This document shows, piece by piece, positions 26,434 to 35,228 of a DNA stretch of 39,152 nucleotides. The notes under the pieces were generated by a model. It was given only the letters and a program-made list of their open reading frames with translations. It did no database searches and was not told the DNA's origin. The position numbers and the translations under genes were made by a program. The DNA comes from an uncultured Chromatiaceae bacterium (GTDB lineage: Bacteria > Pseudomonadota > Gammaproteobacteria > DRLM01), in the NCBI GenBank assembly GCA_945787555.1, contig CALZJG010000127.1, positions 1 through 39,152 of the forward strand. The letters are read 5' to 3'. Position 1 is the stretch's first letter, and each line of letters opens with the position of its first letter.

Positions 26434-27109
26434 CGCTGATCTGGACCAAACGATCCGCCAATGCCATAACTTTCGGATCGTGGGTGGAAAATATGAAGGT
26501 GGTGCGCGCCTCGCGATTGATGTCCTTCATCAAGGCCAAGATTCCCTCGCCGGTGTGATGATCCAAATTGGCGGTAGGCTCATCGGCCAACACGATACGC
26601 GGATGAGTCGCCAGAGCGCGGGCAATGGCGACGCGCTGGCGTTGCCCCCCGCTCAACTCATTGGGACGATGATGCGCGTGCTTGCTCAAACCCACCACGC
26701 CGAGATAGCGGTCCACCCGCTCACGGCGCTCGGCTTTGCTCAATTCCTTGAGATTGAGCAGCGGATATTCCACATTTTCCGCCGCCGTCAACACCGGCAG
26801 CAAATTAAAGGTCTGGAAGATGAAGCCGATGCTACGAGCACGCAGATCGGCCAAATCGTCCGGTGTTTTTCCGCTGACGTTTTGCCCGTTGATGGTGAGC
26901 GTACCGCTACTAGGGGTATCAAGACAGCCAATGAGATTCAGCAACGTGGATTTGCCGCTCCCTGACGGCCCGGCGATGGCCAGGAACTCGCCCGCTTGCA
27001 CCGTCAAGGTGATATCCCGCAGCGCAACGAGACGCTGGTTGCCGAAACTATATTCCTTGCAGACTTGCTCGGTTTTTACCACATCCATGATGCTTACGCG
27101 CTCGCTCAT
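26414..27109 (-). CDS. ABC transporter ATP-binding protein (LolD/MacB type)
   Basis: A 231-residue ATPase with every expected motif: Walker A GPSGSGKST at 47-55, Q-loop FIFQTFNLLP, signature LSGGQRQRV at 152-160, Walker B IVLADEPTANLD at 172-183 and the switch histidine in STHD at 208-211. The FQTFNLLP and LTAAENVEYPL segments are characteristic of the LolD/FtsE/MacB group, which power FtsX-type permeases without transporting through the membrane. Its partners are most likely the two permeases at 28023-30465, although the LolA-like gene on the other strand lies between. ATG 27109 is used; ATG 27088 is possible. Confidence 0.92.
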   Translation of the reverse strand: MSERVSIMDVVKTEQVCKEYSFGNQRLVALRDITLTVQAGEFLAIAGPSGSGKSTLLNLIGCLDTPSSGTLTINGQNVSGKTPDDLADLRARSIGFIFQTFNLLPVLTAAENVEYPLLNLKELSKAERRERVDRYLGVVGLSKHAHHRPNELSGGQRQRVAIARALATHPRIVLADEPTANLDHHTGEGILALMKDINREARTTFIFSTHDPKVMALADRLVQISDGVLSA

Positions 27110-27240
27110 CCATTTAAGACTGGGCGACAGTGTATCGTCACCCTCCGCCGCGCGCCATGTCCGCTCGGTCGCAGATCACGGCGCGGCGCGTTAATATGCA
27201 ACCCAGGTGACGTTGCACGACTGCCCAGGAGATAGCCGAC
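27110..27240. promoter_or_regulatory. Divergent intergenic region between the ATPase and LolA-like genes
   Basis: This 131-bp gap must carry signals for both directions. A TAATAT (27192-27197) could be a -10 element for the plus-strand gene, but no good -35 is seen at the right distance. AGGAG near 27228 is the ribosome-binding site for the ATG at 27241. Nothing definite was found for the minus-strand ATPase. Confidence 0.3.
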
Positions 27241-28011
27241 ATGAAGACAAGGAACTTGACCGCACGCCTACTGAGTCTGTGGCTGGCGGCCTGCGCCTGC
27301 ATCACCGCGCCGCAGCTTGCCTACGCCTCCGACAGTGACCCAGCGGCAGAAGAAATCGTGCGCCTAGCGGACGCCATCCGCTTTCCGCAAGATGATTATC
27401 AAGTCGATGTCACTATTACCAGCCTCTCCAACACGGGCGAAAAGGAAGCACACAAGTACCAAGTACTGTCCAAAGGTCAGGACAGCGCCTTGGTCAACAC
27501 CGTCTATCCACCCGCCGAGCGCGGCCAGATATTGCTGATGAAAGGCCGTAACCTGTGGGTGTACATGCCAGAGGTTTCTCAACCCATCCGCCTCTCACTC
27601 GCCCAGCGACTCACCGGGCTAGTGTCCAACGGCGATCTAGCACGCGCAAATTTCAGCGGTGATTATCACGCCAAGGTATTGCGCACGGAAGCTATCGAGA
27701 ACCTTGATTATGATGTGCTGGAATTGACCGCCGTGGACCGTTCGGTCACCTATCATCGCGTCGTATACTGGGTGAACACGAATAGCTCGCATCCTTACAA
27801 AGCGGAGTTCTATACCGTCTCGGGAAAATTAATGAAGACCTGCTATTACACTGATTTCCAGCAAGTCGAAGGCAGCTTGCGCCCCATGAGGTTAGTTATG
27901 AAAGACGCCCTCAAAAAGGACGAGGAATCAGTGCTGGAATACAGCAACATGCAGCGACGTAAAATTCCGGATAAGGTTTTCACCAAGGACTATCTGAAAA
28001 AACTACAATAG
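27241..28011 (+). CDS. LolA-like outer membrane lipoprotein-sorting protein
   Basis: A 256-residue exported protein of the LolA-like/pfam17131 type. The signal peptide would be cleaved after PQLAYA near residue 29; LAAC at 15-18 also fits a lipobox, so a lipoprotein form cannot be excluded. The mature part shows the alternating beta-strand pattern of the half-barrel LolA/LolB fold, with GRNLWVYMPEVSQPIRLS, ANFSGDYHAK and YKAEFYTVSGKLMKTCYY. Such proteins carry lipids or lipoproteins through the periplasm and are usually encoded beside RND or FtsX-type permeases. It is the only plus-strand gene inside this module and ends 11 bp from the convergent permease stop. Confidence 0.85.
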   Translation: MKTRNLTARLLSLWLAACACITAPQLAYASDSDPAAEEIVRLADAIRFPQDDYQVDVTITSLSNTGEKEAHKYQVLSKGQDSALVNTVYPPAERGQILLMKGRNLWVYMPEVSQPIRLSLAQRLTGLVSNGDLARANFSGDYHAKVLRTEAIENLDYDVLELTAVDRSVTYHRVVYWVNTNSSHPYKAEFYTVSGKLMKTCYYTDFQQVEGSLRPMRLVMKDALKKDEESVLEYSNMQRRKIPDKVFTKDYLKKLQ

Positions 28012-28022
28012 CGGGAGAAATT

Positions 28023-29234
28023 TCACATATTCTGCCGCAACGCATCCACCACGGGCATGCGTAACACACGGCGGGCTGGCCACCATGCTGCGCAGGCGGT
28101 AGCGATTACACCCACGGCGAAGGCACCGATGACCAATATCGGCACGGGCCGTATCAATGCCGTGTAGCCGCTATTTGAGTTGGGCGGCGGCGGCATGGGG
28201 ATACCAATCTGAGATATCAGCCACGCCAACGCTAGACCCACTCCCACGCCTATCGCAGCGCCCAGCACGCCTAGTAACAAATTTTCTATCAGCAGCAGTT
28301 TGAATACATCACCGTTGCGAGAGCCCAAGGCCAGCATAGTCCCGACTTCGCCGGTGCGTTCGTAGATCGTCATATTGACACTATTGGCCACACCCAACAG
28401 CACCATGACCAACACGATGAGCATTAAAATACCGAATTGACGTTGATATAGATCCACGCTTTTACCGTAGAATTCCGCCAATTCGTACCATGTTTTGATA
28501 TCAAACTCTTGCGCCAACAAGCGTTCGCTTAACGCGTCACGCAGCACATCGGTAGCCGCAGTGTCTGTGAGTCGCAACACCAAGCGATGCGCCTGTTCGG
28601 TAAGCAACAACTCTTGTGCCGCCTGCAGCGATATGCGTAAGGCGCGCGCGTCGTAATCGCGCGACATAGTGCGCATGATGCCCACTACCTCGAAATCCAA
28701 GGAATTCAGCGCGCCGTCGGGCGTGGTCAGTACCAAAGTGGCATCATCACCAGTACTCAGGCGCAAGGCCTCGGCCACACCCTCGCCCACCAGCATGCCG
28801 TAACGATCACTGTCTTCCAATTGACGGCCGGCGAGTATTTCGATGGCACTGCCCAGGCGCGCTTCCTTCTCTGGCTCAACGCCTTCACCGATGATAGGCA
28901 GGTCGGCGCGGCCGTTGTTGAGCAGGCCGATGAATTGAATGCGCTGCATCACATCTTCGACTCCCGGCAATTTGGACAATTTTGTAGCCAGTTGCACGGG
29001 TTCGGCAAGCATGTAGCGAAACGGCTCTCGCTGTCCATATTCGTGATAACCGCGAGCGTAAACTTGCACATGGCCCAGCTGTGAATGGATGACGCTCTCG
29101 CGCAGTTGCACTAACATGTCTTGCACGAAGCCGCCGCTCAAAATCAACCCTACCACGCCAAACACCACCGCCGCCAAGGTTAGCCCAGTGCGCAGTTTGT
29201 GACGAAAAAGATTGCGAAACGCCAGCTTCAACAT
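28023..29234 (-). CDS. ABC transporter permease, FtsX/LolC-LolE type (second of pair)
   Basis: A 403-residue permease. One transmembrane helix follows the N-terminal LKLAFRNLFRHKLRTGLT; then comes a periplasmic domain of about 220 residues (MacB_PCD-like) and three C-terminal helices. GEVGTMLALGSRNGDVFKLLL is the typical FtsX cytoplasmic loop. The C-terminus has the WPARRVLRMPVVDALR ending common to this family. The frame extends to 29345, but ATG 29234 begins the conserved N-terminus and lies 7 bp after the stop of its paralogue. Both permeases share a GIPMPPPP motif in the last periplasmic loop. It should form a heterodimer with the next protein. Confidence 0.9.
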   Translation of the reverse strand: MLKLAFRNLFRHKLRTGLTLAAVVFGVVGLILSGGFVQDMLVQLRESVIHSQLGHVQVYARGYHEYGQREPFRYMLAEPVQLATKLSKLPGVEDVMQRIQFIGLLNNGRADLPIIGEGVEPEKEARLGSAIEILAGRQLEDSDRYGMLVGEGVAEALRLSTGDDATLVLTTPDGALNSLDFEVVGIMRTMSRDYDARALRISLQAAQELLLTEQAHRLVLRLTDTAATDVLRDALSERLLAQEFDIKTWYELAEFYGKSVDLYQRQFGILMLIVLVMVLLGVANSVNMTIYERTGEVGTMLALGSRNGDVFKLLLIENLLLGVLGAAIGVGVGLALAWLISQIGIPMPPPPNSNSGYTALIRPVPILVIGAFAVGVIATACAAWWPARRVLRMPVVDALRQNM

Positions 29235-29241
29235 AATGTAC

Positions 29242-30465
29242 TCAACCGTTGTGACGCAATGCGTCGACGATCTCCAGCCGCGAGGCTTTCCAGGCCGGAT
29301 AAACACTGGCCAGCGTGGCGGTGAGCACCGCCAGCGCGAAGGCACCGGCTAGCAGTGGACCGGTGAGGATGATCTCGCCGGTAAAACCCACCTCCATGCC
29401 TGGCGGCGGCGGCATCGGGATGCCGATGGTGGAAATGATCGCTGCTAGTATAGCGCCCAATATCAAACCTAGCACACCTCCAGCGGCACCCAGAACCAGT
29501 CCTTCACTCAGAAATTGCCGCATGATTTGCCGACGACGGAAACCCAGGGCCAGCAAGGTGCCGACTTCGCGCGTGCGTTCCAGCACGCTCATGATCATGG
29601 TATTAGAGATACTGAGCACGATGACCAGTGCGATCAAGATCCACACTACGCTCACTTGACGCGAAAACAGCGTGACGGTCTTGTTGTAAAAAACCGCCTG
29701 CTCATACCAGGGTACCAATTCGTAATCCTGCTCGCTCAAGCGCGCGCGTAACGCGGCCATGGTGGCATCAGTGTGCGCGGTATCGTCTAACAGCACCACC
29801 CACACGTGAGCGCCCTCGGTGCGCAGCAACCGCTGCGAGGTGGCTATGGGCATGCGCAGCGCCACGTCGTCATAGGCCTTGACAGATGTGCGAAACACAC
29901 CCTGCACTTCAAGTTCCACGGCGTTGATACCACCCGAGCCAGTCTTGACTAGCAACACCACTGTGTCCGCCACCTTAACATCCAATGCCGCGGCCAAACC
30001 TTCACCCAAAAGTGCTTGTTTTCCGTCACTAGTATCTAAGTCTGTGCCGGCGATCATATACACCTGCGAACTCACGTCGCGCTCAGTGGCCGGCTCGACA
30101 CCCACGCCGAGAAAAGACACGGTGTTATCACTACGGCTGATCAGTCCGCCGAAGTGCAAACGCGGCGTCACCGTCTCAACATGCAGCGCAGTGCGCACAC
30201 TCTCCCAATCCGCGGTGTTCTCCGCCAGGCGATAACGAAAGGGATCGGCCACGCCCTCGCGGAAGTAACCGGGCTTGACGATTTGCACATGCCCCAACTG
30301 CGACTCAATAGTGGACTCGCGCATGGCCCAGAAGATCCACTCGATGAAACCGCTGGCGATGAGCAGGGCAATTACACCAAAAATGATGGCCACCAGAGCC
30401 GACGCGGAACGCGCGCGATGACGAAACACGTTGCGCACGGCGAGATTGAAGTTGCTGGGCGTCAT
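29242..30465 (-). CDS. ABC transporter permease, FtsX/LolC-LolE type (first of pair)
   Basis: A 407-residue paralogue of the preceding permease with the same four-helix layout. The N-terminus reads NFNLAVRNVFRHRARSASAL, followed by a membrane helix, a large periplasmic domain, and a FtsX loop REVGTLLALGFRRRQIMRQFL. The GIPMPPPPGME motif is in the last periplasmic loop and the C-terminus ends ASRLEIVDALRHNG. Such pairs use ATP hydrolysis on the inside to extract or push lipids, lipoproteins or other envelope substrates. It is the first gene of its transcription unit. Confidence 0.91.
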   Translation of the reverse strand: MTPSNFNLAVRNVFRHRARSASALVAIIFGVIALLIASGFIEWIFWAMRESTIESQLGHVQIVKPGYFREGVADPFRYRLAENTADWESVRTALHVETVTPRLHFGGLISRSDNTVSFLGVGVEPATERDVSSQVYMIAGTDLDTSDGKQALLGEGLAAALDVKVADTVVLLVKTGSGGINAVELEVQGVFRTSVKAYDDVALRMPIATSQRLLRTEGAHVWVVLLDDTAHTDATMAALRARLSEQDYELVPWYEQAVFYNKTVTLFSRQVSVVWILIALVIVLSISNTMIMSVLERTREVGTLLALGFRRRQIMRQFLSEGLVLGAAGGVLGLILGAILAAIISTIGIPMPPPPGMEVGFTGEIILTGPLLAGAFALAVLTATLASVYPAWKASRLEIVDALRHNG

Positions 30466-30501
30466 GGTTTACGAGGACTTCCTTGCCACACCACATGATT
30501 T

Positions 30502-30531
30502 ACTATAACGGCTCGACGGCGCCGATGCTAA
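30502..30531 (-). promoter_or_regulatory. Putative promoter of the permease pair
   Basis: On the minus strand TATAGT (30502-30507) follows an 18-bp spacer from TTAGCA (30526-30531). The -10 differs from consensus at one position and the -35 at two. A leader of about 30 nt would precede the ATG at 30465. A perfect 10-bp palindrome, ACAACGTTGT (30542-30551), lies just upstream and could be an operator. Confidence 0.45.
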
Positions 30532-30585
30532 AAACATACGCACAACGTTGTTGAGGCCGCGGGTGGCTGGCGCCGATGTCTGCTA

Positions 30586-31578
30586 TCAAGCCATGGCCAC
30601 CAGGATACGCCGACCCCCGCTAAAGGCCTTGCGCCCATGGGCGACCCGCCAGTTATCGATCATCAAGAGATCGCCTGCCTGCCAGGAAAAAACACTCGCC
30701 CTTTGCCAAAACAACTGCCGAATCGCATCCAGATCCTCATGGCGGATGACACCGCCGTCACCGTAATAGGCATTGGTGGGCAGCGCCTCTTCCCCCAGCA
30801 TGCGGCGCAAGGCCTCGCCCTTGGCTCCCAGATTGGAGTAATGCCAGAGATCCGCTTGATTGAACCACACCGTCTCGCCCAAGTGGGGATGCAGCACGGC
30901 CGCAGGCCTCACTTGACTGGTCCACAGGCTGCCATCGGCCTTCCAGTCATACTCCACGCCGGCTTGCCGCAGATACTCTTCCACCCGGCCACTCTCATCG
31001 GTCTCGAAGTGCTCTTGCCAGGATTTACCGAACCCTTTACCGCCATGCATATTCTTGACATAGCGCACCTGCCGCTGAACGAAAGGATCGCGGATCTCCG
31101 CCGGCAAGTGGCGAAAGATCTCACGACAATCTGCAATGGGGGTCTCGCCCCCTGAGGTGGGCGCGATGTCGCAATAGAAAAATAAGTGCCGGGGAGGATC
31201 CGCCGTATAGGACAGCTCATTGTGCAGGGTAATGTCTTGGTCCGCCGGATATTCAGTGGAGGTATAGATGGTGCTCCGCACCCTGGCACGCTGGGATTGG
31301 CCTTCTGTATACGGCAGCAAGCGGGGTTCGAGCGCCTCCACGACGGCCTCGAAATCAGCGGCCCCTGAGAAAGGAAAATCCCTGAACAGAATGGCGCCAT
31401 GGGTGTGCAAGACGTCTTCGAGCCAGGGTCGGTAACTGGTCGCCCACTCCAAGGCCTGCCCCAATGCCAAGGCGCGCACGGGTTCGAGCAGCACCGGTAG
31501 TGGCTGGTCCTGCAGCAAGAATCCGCCACGTACCAGTCCCGCAGGCACAGCCGGTAGTTCCGCGTTGCGCTCGCTCAC
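30586..31578 (-). CDS. TauD/TfdA-family Fe(II)/2-oxoglutarate-dependent oxygenase
   Basis: A 330-residue enzyme of the TauD/SyrP group. The iron facial triad is visible as His119 and Glu121 in LHNELSY and His314 in RVAHGRKAF, and Arg323 or Arg324 in SGGRRILVA should bind the 2-oxoglutarate carboxylate. Because the carboxylate ligand is present, hydroxylation or a related oxidation is more likely than SyrB2-type halogenation. The start is a GTG at 31578 with AGGAAGG upstream. It is the last gene of the operon, 52 bp after the acyl-AMP ligase stop. With a ligase and carrier protein in the same operon, the substrate may be a carrier-bound acyl or aminoacyl group; that is inference. Confidence 0.88.
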   Translation of the reverse strand: MSERNAELPAVPAGLVRGGFLLQDQPLPVLLEPVRALALGQALEWATSYRPWLEDVLHTHGAILFRDFPFSGAADFEAVVEALEPRLLPYTEGQSQRARVRSTIYTSTEYPADQDITLHNELSYTADPPRHLFFYCDIAPTSGGETPIADCREIFRHLPAEIRDPFVQRQVRYVKNMHGGKGFGKSWQEHFETDESGRVEEYLRQAGVEYDWKADGSLWTSQVRPAAVLHPHLGETVWFNQADLWHYSNLGAKGEALRRMLGEEALPTNAYYGDGGVIRHEDLDAIRQLFWQRASVFSWQAGDLLMIDNWRVAHGRKAFSGGRRILVAMA

Positions 31579-31630
31579 CCTACACCTTCCTATTGTTCGC
31601 CATAATCACTCGGCAACCGAGCGTCGTCCG

Positions 31631-33205
31631 CTACGGAGCCTCATCCAACACCAACAGGTGCTTACGCACCTTACCGGAGGCGGTTTTCGGTAGGCTCGCC
31701 ACCCATTGAACAAACGCCGGCACCCGCACGCGGCCCAACTCCCGCGCACAATGGCGCCGAATCTCATCGGCGCTCAGCGTCATATTCTTTCGCAACACGA
31801 CAAAGGCCGCAATCGCCTCGGTGGTCACCGAATGAGACACCCCCTTGACGGCTACTTCCTCCACTTGGGGCAGCGCCATGATAGCGGCCTCGACACTCAA
31901 GGCCGACACGGACTCACCCATGACCTTGATCACATCCTTGCGTCGCCCGGCGATGGTCAGGTAACCCGCATCGTTCAGGAAACCGAGATCCCCACTATGC
32001 AACCAGCCGTTCCGCACCACTTTGGTGGTGGTCTCGGGATCTCGAAAATAACCGGCCATGACATTGGGGCCGCGTACCGCAATCTCGCCGATGTCCCCTC
32101 GAGCGACAGGCCGGTCTTGTTCATCGAGGATGCGCACCTCCAACCCAGCCAGTGGCTTGCCACAGGACTCGAGGTGCAAGTGACCCTCGGCGCGGGGCAT
32201 GCACGCCACCCGGGTAGACGCTTCGGTGAGCCCATACATAGTCACCACCTGGCCGGGAAAGCGCGCCACCATCTCAGCCATGAGATCCCGCGGCAAGGCC
32301 CCACCGGCGATGGTGATCAGGCGCAGCGCCGGCAAAGACTGCCGCGAAAAGTCCTTGGCCTGGAGCAACAAGGCGGCAACATAAGGGACCAGCGGCAGAT
32401 GCGTAACGGCGTGCTCCCTCACCACACCCAACAAGGCCTGCGGCGAGAGGATGCGGCGCGTAAAGACGATGGGGGTGCTAAGATAGGTGGCCAAGTGCAA
32501 GATGCTCTTGCCATAGGTATAGAAGAGCGGCAAGTTGCCCATCAAACGCTCATCGCTGCGATCGCCCTCCCAGGCGAAGGAACGGGCAATGGCCTGCACC
32601 GCCCAGGCCAAATTCCCATGCGTGAGGCACACGCCCTTGACCTGGCCGGTGGTCCCCGAGGTGTGCACGATGGAGGCGATCTGTCCCGCCTGCAGCGGCG
32701 GCAACGCCTTCCCCGCCGAACCAGGATCTTCTCCGCGCACGATGGCCGTCACCTGCGTTGCCAATGCCTCTGCATCGCCATGCCCACCGCCCAGCGAGTC
32801 GACGATAAGACCATCTCCTGAGGTCTGCACGCCCAGCTCACTTAAGACCCCCCTCTGCCCCGGCTCCGCGATCAGCAGCGCGGCGTCGGCGTTTTGCAAC
32901 TGCGTCGCCAACTCCTTCCTGCCCAGACCGGGGTTGAGTTCGACGCTGACACCCCCCGCCAGCAATATCGCCCAATACAGGGTCACATAGTCCGACCCAT
33001 TGTCTGCGAGTAGCGCCACGCGCGGATTAGTGCCGATCCGCGGCGCAAGCAGCGCCGCGATAGCGCGTGCCCGACGCCCCAGCTCAGCATAGCTGAGCAC
33101 GTCGCCGTCGGTGAGTACCGCGGGCGCCTCGGGCCGCGTCGCCACCGCCGCGCGCAACCAATCACACGGAGAGGTAAAGTCTTTTTCACTGTCACGCAGC
33201 GTCAC
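31631..33205 (-). CDS. Acyl/aminoacyl-AMP ligase (class I adenylate-forming enzyme)
   Basis: A 524-residue ANL-superfamily enzyme with all core motifs: HTSGTTGQVKG at 181-191, YGLTEAS at 324-330, HSGDLG at 403-408, the hinge GRRKDVIKVMG at 420-430 and the catalytic lysine Lys512 in LPKTASGKVRK. It activates a carboxylate as AMP ester and passes it to a thiol, here most simply the carrier protein encoded two genes upstream. The start is a GTG at 33205 that overlaps the MBOAT stop (TAGTG), indicating coupled translation. It is similar in role to DltA or to fatty acyl-ACP ligases; the substrate cannot be assigned without a specificity comparison. Confidence 0.9.
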   Translation of the reverse strand: MTLRDSEKDFTSPCDWLRAAVATRPEAPAVLTDGDVLSYAELGRRARAIAALLAPRIGTNPRVALLADNGSDYVTLYWAILLAGGVSVELNPGLGRKELATQLQNADAALLIAEPGQRGVLSELGVQTSGDGLIVDSLGGGHGDAEALATQVTAIVRGEDPGSAGKALPPLQAGQIASIVHTSGTTGQVKGVCLTHGNLAWAVQAIARSFAWEGDRSDERLMGNLPLFYTYGKSILHLATYLSTPIVFTRRILSPQALLGVVREHAVTHLPLVPYVAALLLQAKDFSRQSLPALRLITIAGGALPRDLMAEMVARFPGQVVTMYGLTEASTRVACMPRAEGHLHLESCGKPLAGLEVRILDEQDRPVARGDIGEIAVRGPNVMAGYFRDPETTTKVVRNGWLHSGDLGFLNDAGYLTIAGRRKDVIKVMGESVSALSVEAAIMALPQVEEVAVKGVSHSVTTEAIAAFVVLRKNMTLSADEIRRHCARELGRVRVPAFVQWVASLPKTASGKVRKHLLVLDEAP

Positions 33206-34917
33206 TAGCGTATCCCCACGGCGGCCAACACCAGATGCAACGCATCCATGATGGATTCATCCAAGGGAACGTGATGAAAAGGCCGTATCAGGATAAAGAA
33301 GCCGAAGGTTCCCATGACCGCCAGTATATCCAAACCGGTCTTCCAGCCCCCCGTCCAGGGCCGGCGCCGCTTCCGCCCGCGCGCCACCAGATAGACCTGA
33401 GTGGCGGCGATGCCGACACCCAGCAGCAAGTAATAGGGAACCGTGCGCATTTCCCGGGCCACGATCTCCATGGTGGTTCCATAATACAGACAGGAATACA
33501 TCAGATGATAAACCAGGTTACCGAAGCCGGCGGCGGCCAGGGTGGCGACAAAGATACGCAGGCGCGGTGATTTCCTGAAGCAACGCAGGAACACCGGATA
33601 ATAGAAGGCCTGCACCAGAAATTCCCGATAATAATAAGAATAGCGCTTCCACAGCTCCACCAGGTTGGTGGCCAAGAACGGTTTTTGGAAGTACGGTTCT
33701 ATGTCGTAGCCGAACAGGCGCCACAGACCGACTTTGAGGTGCGCTACTGCGGTCCACAAAAGATAAAAACTGAGGAATGAATAGATCAAAACACACCACA
33801 TGGCCCCCACCTCTGGTACCACGCCGGCGCGCATCACATCCACCACGTCGCCATAGCGGGTGAGATGCCCCAAATCCAGGGCATCCATGCCGAGGCGAAA
33901 AAGCTTCAGCACCAGAGGCCGGATGCAAAAGAAGAACACCGAGAGCGTAATCAACCACACGCCGGACAAAAAGATTTGATTCTTGTCTCGGGCGAAGAAG
34001 GCATTGTTCAGATAAGAGTAGCCGAGGGGAATCCGGCTCAACCAATGAAAATTAGAAAACGTCGCCGGCGTCAGAAAGGTGGCCAGATACTGGAACAAGG
34101 GCAGATCCGCAGGCACGCGGCCATCTTTCAGGTCTATGTGATACATGACCACCCGTTCCCATTGCCAGAAGAACAGCAACCAGCCGATGGGTTGCAGGAA
34201 CGCATCCACCTCGTTAAGGGAGGTCCACCCGACTCCGATGGCGATATAGATTAGTGAACTGTGGGCGATGCCTGGTTGCAACCAGGCGCGTGCCCGGCCT
34301 TGCAGGAGGGGGTAGTAGACATAGGCATAGAGGACATAGGACAGAGGCAGCGTGATCGCCACCTTGAGCAAAGAGGCCAGCGGTGTGTCGGCATTGGCCA
34401 AGGCGTGTGGCGTCCACGCCGCCGTGGCCAGCAGGGCCAAATAGACCGCTAGCCAGCGGTTGCGGGGCGACGGTGCATGAAAGGTGAGATAGGCCAAGAC
34501 ATGCCAACCCAAGAACAGGGCCAAGGCCGCGACCCCCAGCAACCACCACACGGCAAGGCAGGTCAGGATGACCAGCGGTTGTTTCTTGAACTGCAGCGGC
34601 AAGTAATAGACCAGCAGGAAACCGATGGCGGTCAGAAACAGCAGCAGGCGCCGTTGGCCATGATCGCTCACATCGCTGGAACGGTGCATCCAGGACTGAG
34701 TCACGAGATGACCGTCGTCGCTGAATATCTTGCCTAGGACCGGATGTTGCGACAGCCATTCCATCGCTGGGGGTGGAAAAAGCGCCATCCACTCGGTCCA
34801 AAGATAAGCAATGGCCAGCAGAAAACCCACCACCAGACACGGCACCCAGTGCCGGTGACGGTCATTCGCCCGCCGCACGTTGTCATCGATTTGCGAGTAC
34901 CGTGTTTGGGATGACAT
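33205..34917 (-). CDS. Divergent MBOAT-like membrane acyltransferase
   Basis: A 570-residue protein with at least ten hydrophobic segments. The diagnostic part is PYFQKPFLATNLVELWKRYSYYYREF at about 408-433, equivalent to the conserved PF-x-S-x-EFW-x-RWH segment of DltB/AlgI-type MBOAT proteins (quoted here only as key residues Pro408, Glu421, Trp423, Arg425). His471 in NLVYHLMY fits the catalytic histidine. The usual RWH is changed to RYS, so the family match is remote. MBOAT enzymes move an acyl group from a cytoplasmic thioester across or into the membrane. Flanked by a carrier protein (20 bp upstream) and a ligase (overlapping), it may take an acyl group from the carrier protein as DltB does. 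Confidence 0.75.
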   Translation of the reverse strand: MSSQTRYSQIDDNVRRANDRHRHWVPCLVVGFLLAIAYLWTEWMALFPPPAMEWLSQHPVLGKIFSDDGHLVTQSWMHRSSDVSDHGQRRLLLFLTAIGFLLVYYLPLQFKKQPLVILTCLAVWWLLGVAALALFLGWHVLAYLTFHAPSPRNRWLAVYLALLATAAWTPHALANADTPLASLLKVAITLPLSYVLYAYVYYPLLQGRARAWLQPGIAHSSLIYIAIGVGWTSLNEVDAFLQPIGWLLFFWQWERVVMYHIDLKDGRVPADLPLFQYLATFLTPATFSNFHWLSRIPLGYSYLNNAFFARDKNQIFLSGVWLITLSVFFFCIRPLVLKLFRLGMDALDLGHLTRYGDVVDVMRAGVVPEVGAMWCVLIYSFLSFYLLWTAVAHLKVGLWRLFGYDIEPYFQKPFLATNLVELWKRYSYYYREFLVQAFYYPVFLRCFRKSPRLRIFVATLAAAGFGNLVYHLMYSCLYYGTTMEIVAREMRTVPYYLLLGVGIAATQVYLVARGRKRRRPWTGGWKTGLDILAVMGTFGFFILIRPFHHVPLDESIMDALHLVLAAVGIR

Positions 34918-34937
34918 GGCCGTGTGACTGAGGGTCT

Positions 34938-35186
34938 TTAGGACTTGGAAGTCTTCCTGAGGATTAATTCAACGACAGCCTCCGGCGAGGTGATCTCGCC
35001 TAGATCACTGCGTTCGAGCTGCAGGTCGAATTCTTGCTCGAGAAACATCACCGTCTCCAACACCATCAACGAGTCTATCAGCAGGGTATCGCTCAAGGGC
35101 GTGTCGGGCGACGCCGCATCGTCTCTAATGGCCCCTTGATCGGCAAAATACTCCATCACCCGTTGTAAGACTTCTTCGCGTGTCAT
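34938..35186 (-). CDS. Acyl carrier protein
   Basis: An 82-residue acidic protein with the phosphopantetheine attachment site in LLIDSLMVLE; the modified serine is Ser39 from the chosen start. The preceding TREEVLQRVMEYFADQGAI helix and the following EQEFDLQLERSDL helix match the ACP/DltC four-helix fold. ATG 35186 is preferred over a TTG two codons upstream. It would be charged by the ligase at 31631-33205 and present the acyl group to the MBOAT protein or the TauD-like oxygenase. Whether it belongs to the DltC or fatty-acid/polyketide carrier class is not clear from sequence. Confidence 0.9.
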   Translation of the reverse strand: MTREEVLQRVMEYFADQGAIRDDAASPDTPLSDTLLIDSLMVLETVMFLEQEFDLQLERSDLGEITSPEAVVELILRKTSKS

Positions 35187-35228
35187 AGGCAAAAGACCAC
35201 CATGTTTAGACAGATCGACCCTACCAGC

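Noticed and set aside
29235-29345. Extended N-terminus of the second permease
   Set aside because: The extra 37 residues overlap the preceding gene and are Arg/Pro/Trp-rich; the conserved FtsX start is at 29234.
30586-31578. SyrB2-like halogenase
   Set aside because: The iron-binding carboxylate Glu121 is present; halogenases of this group replace it with a small residue.
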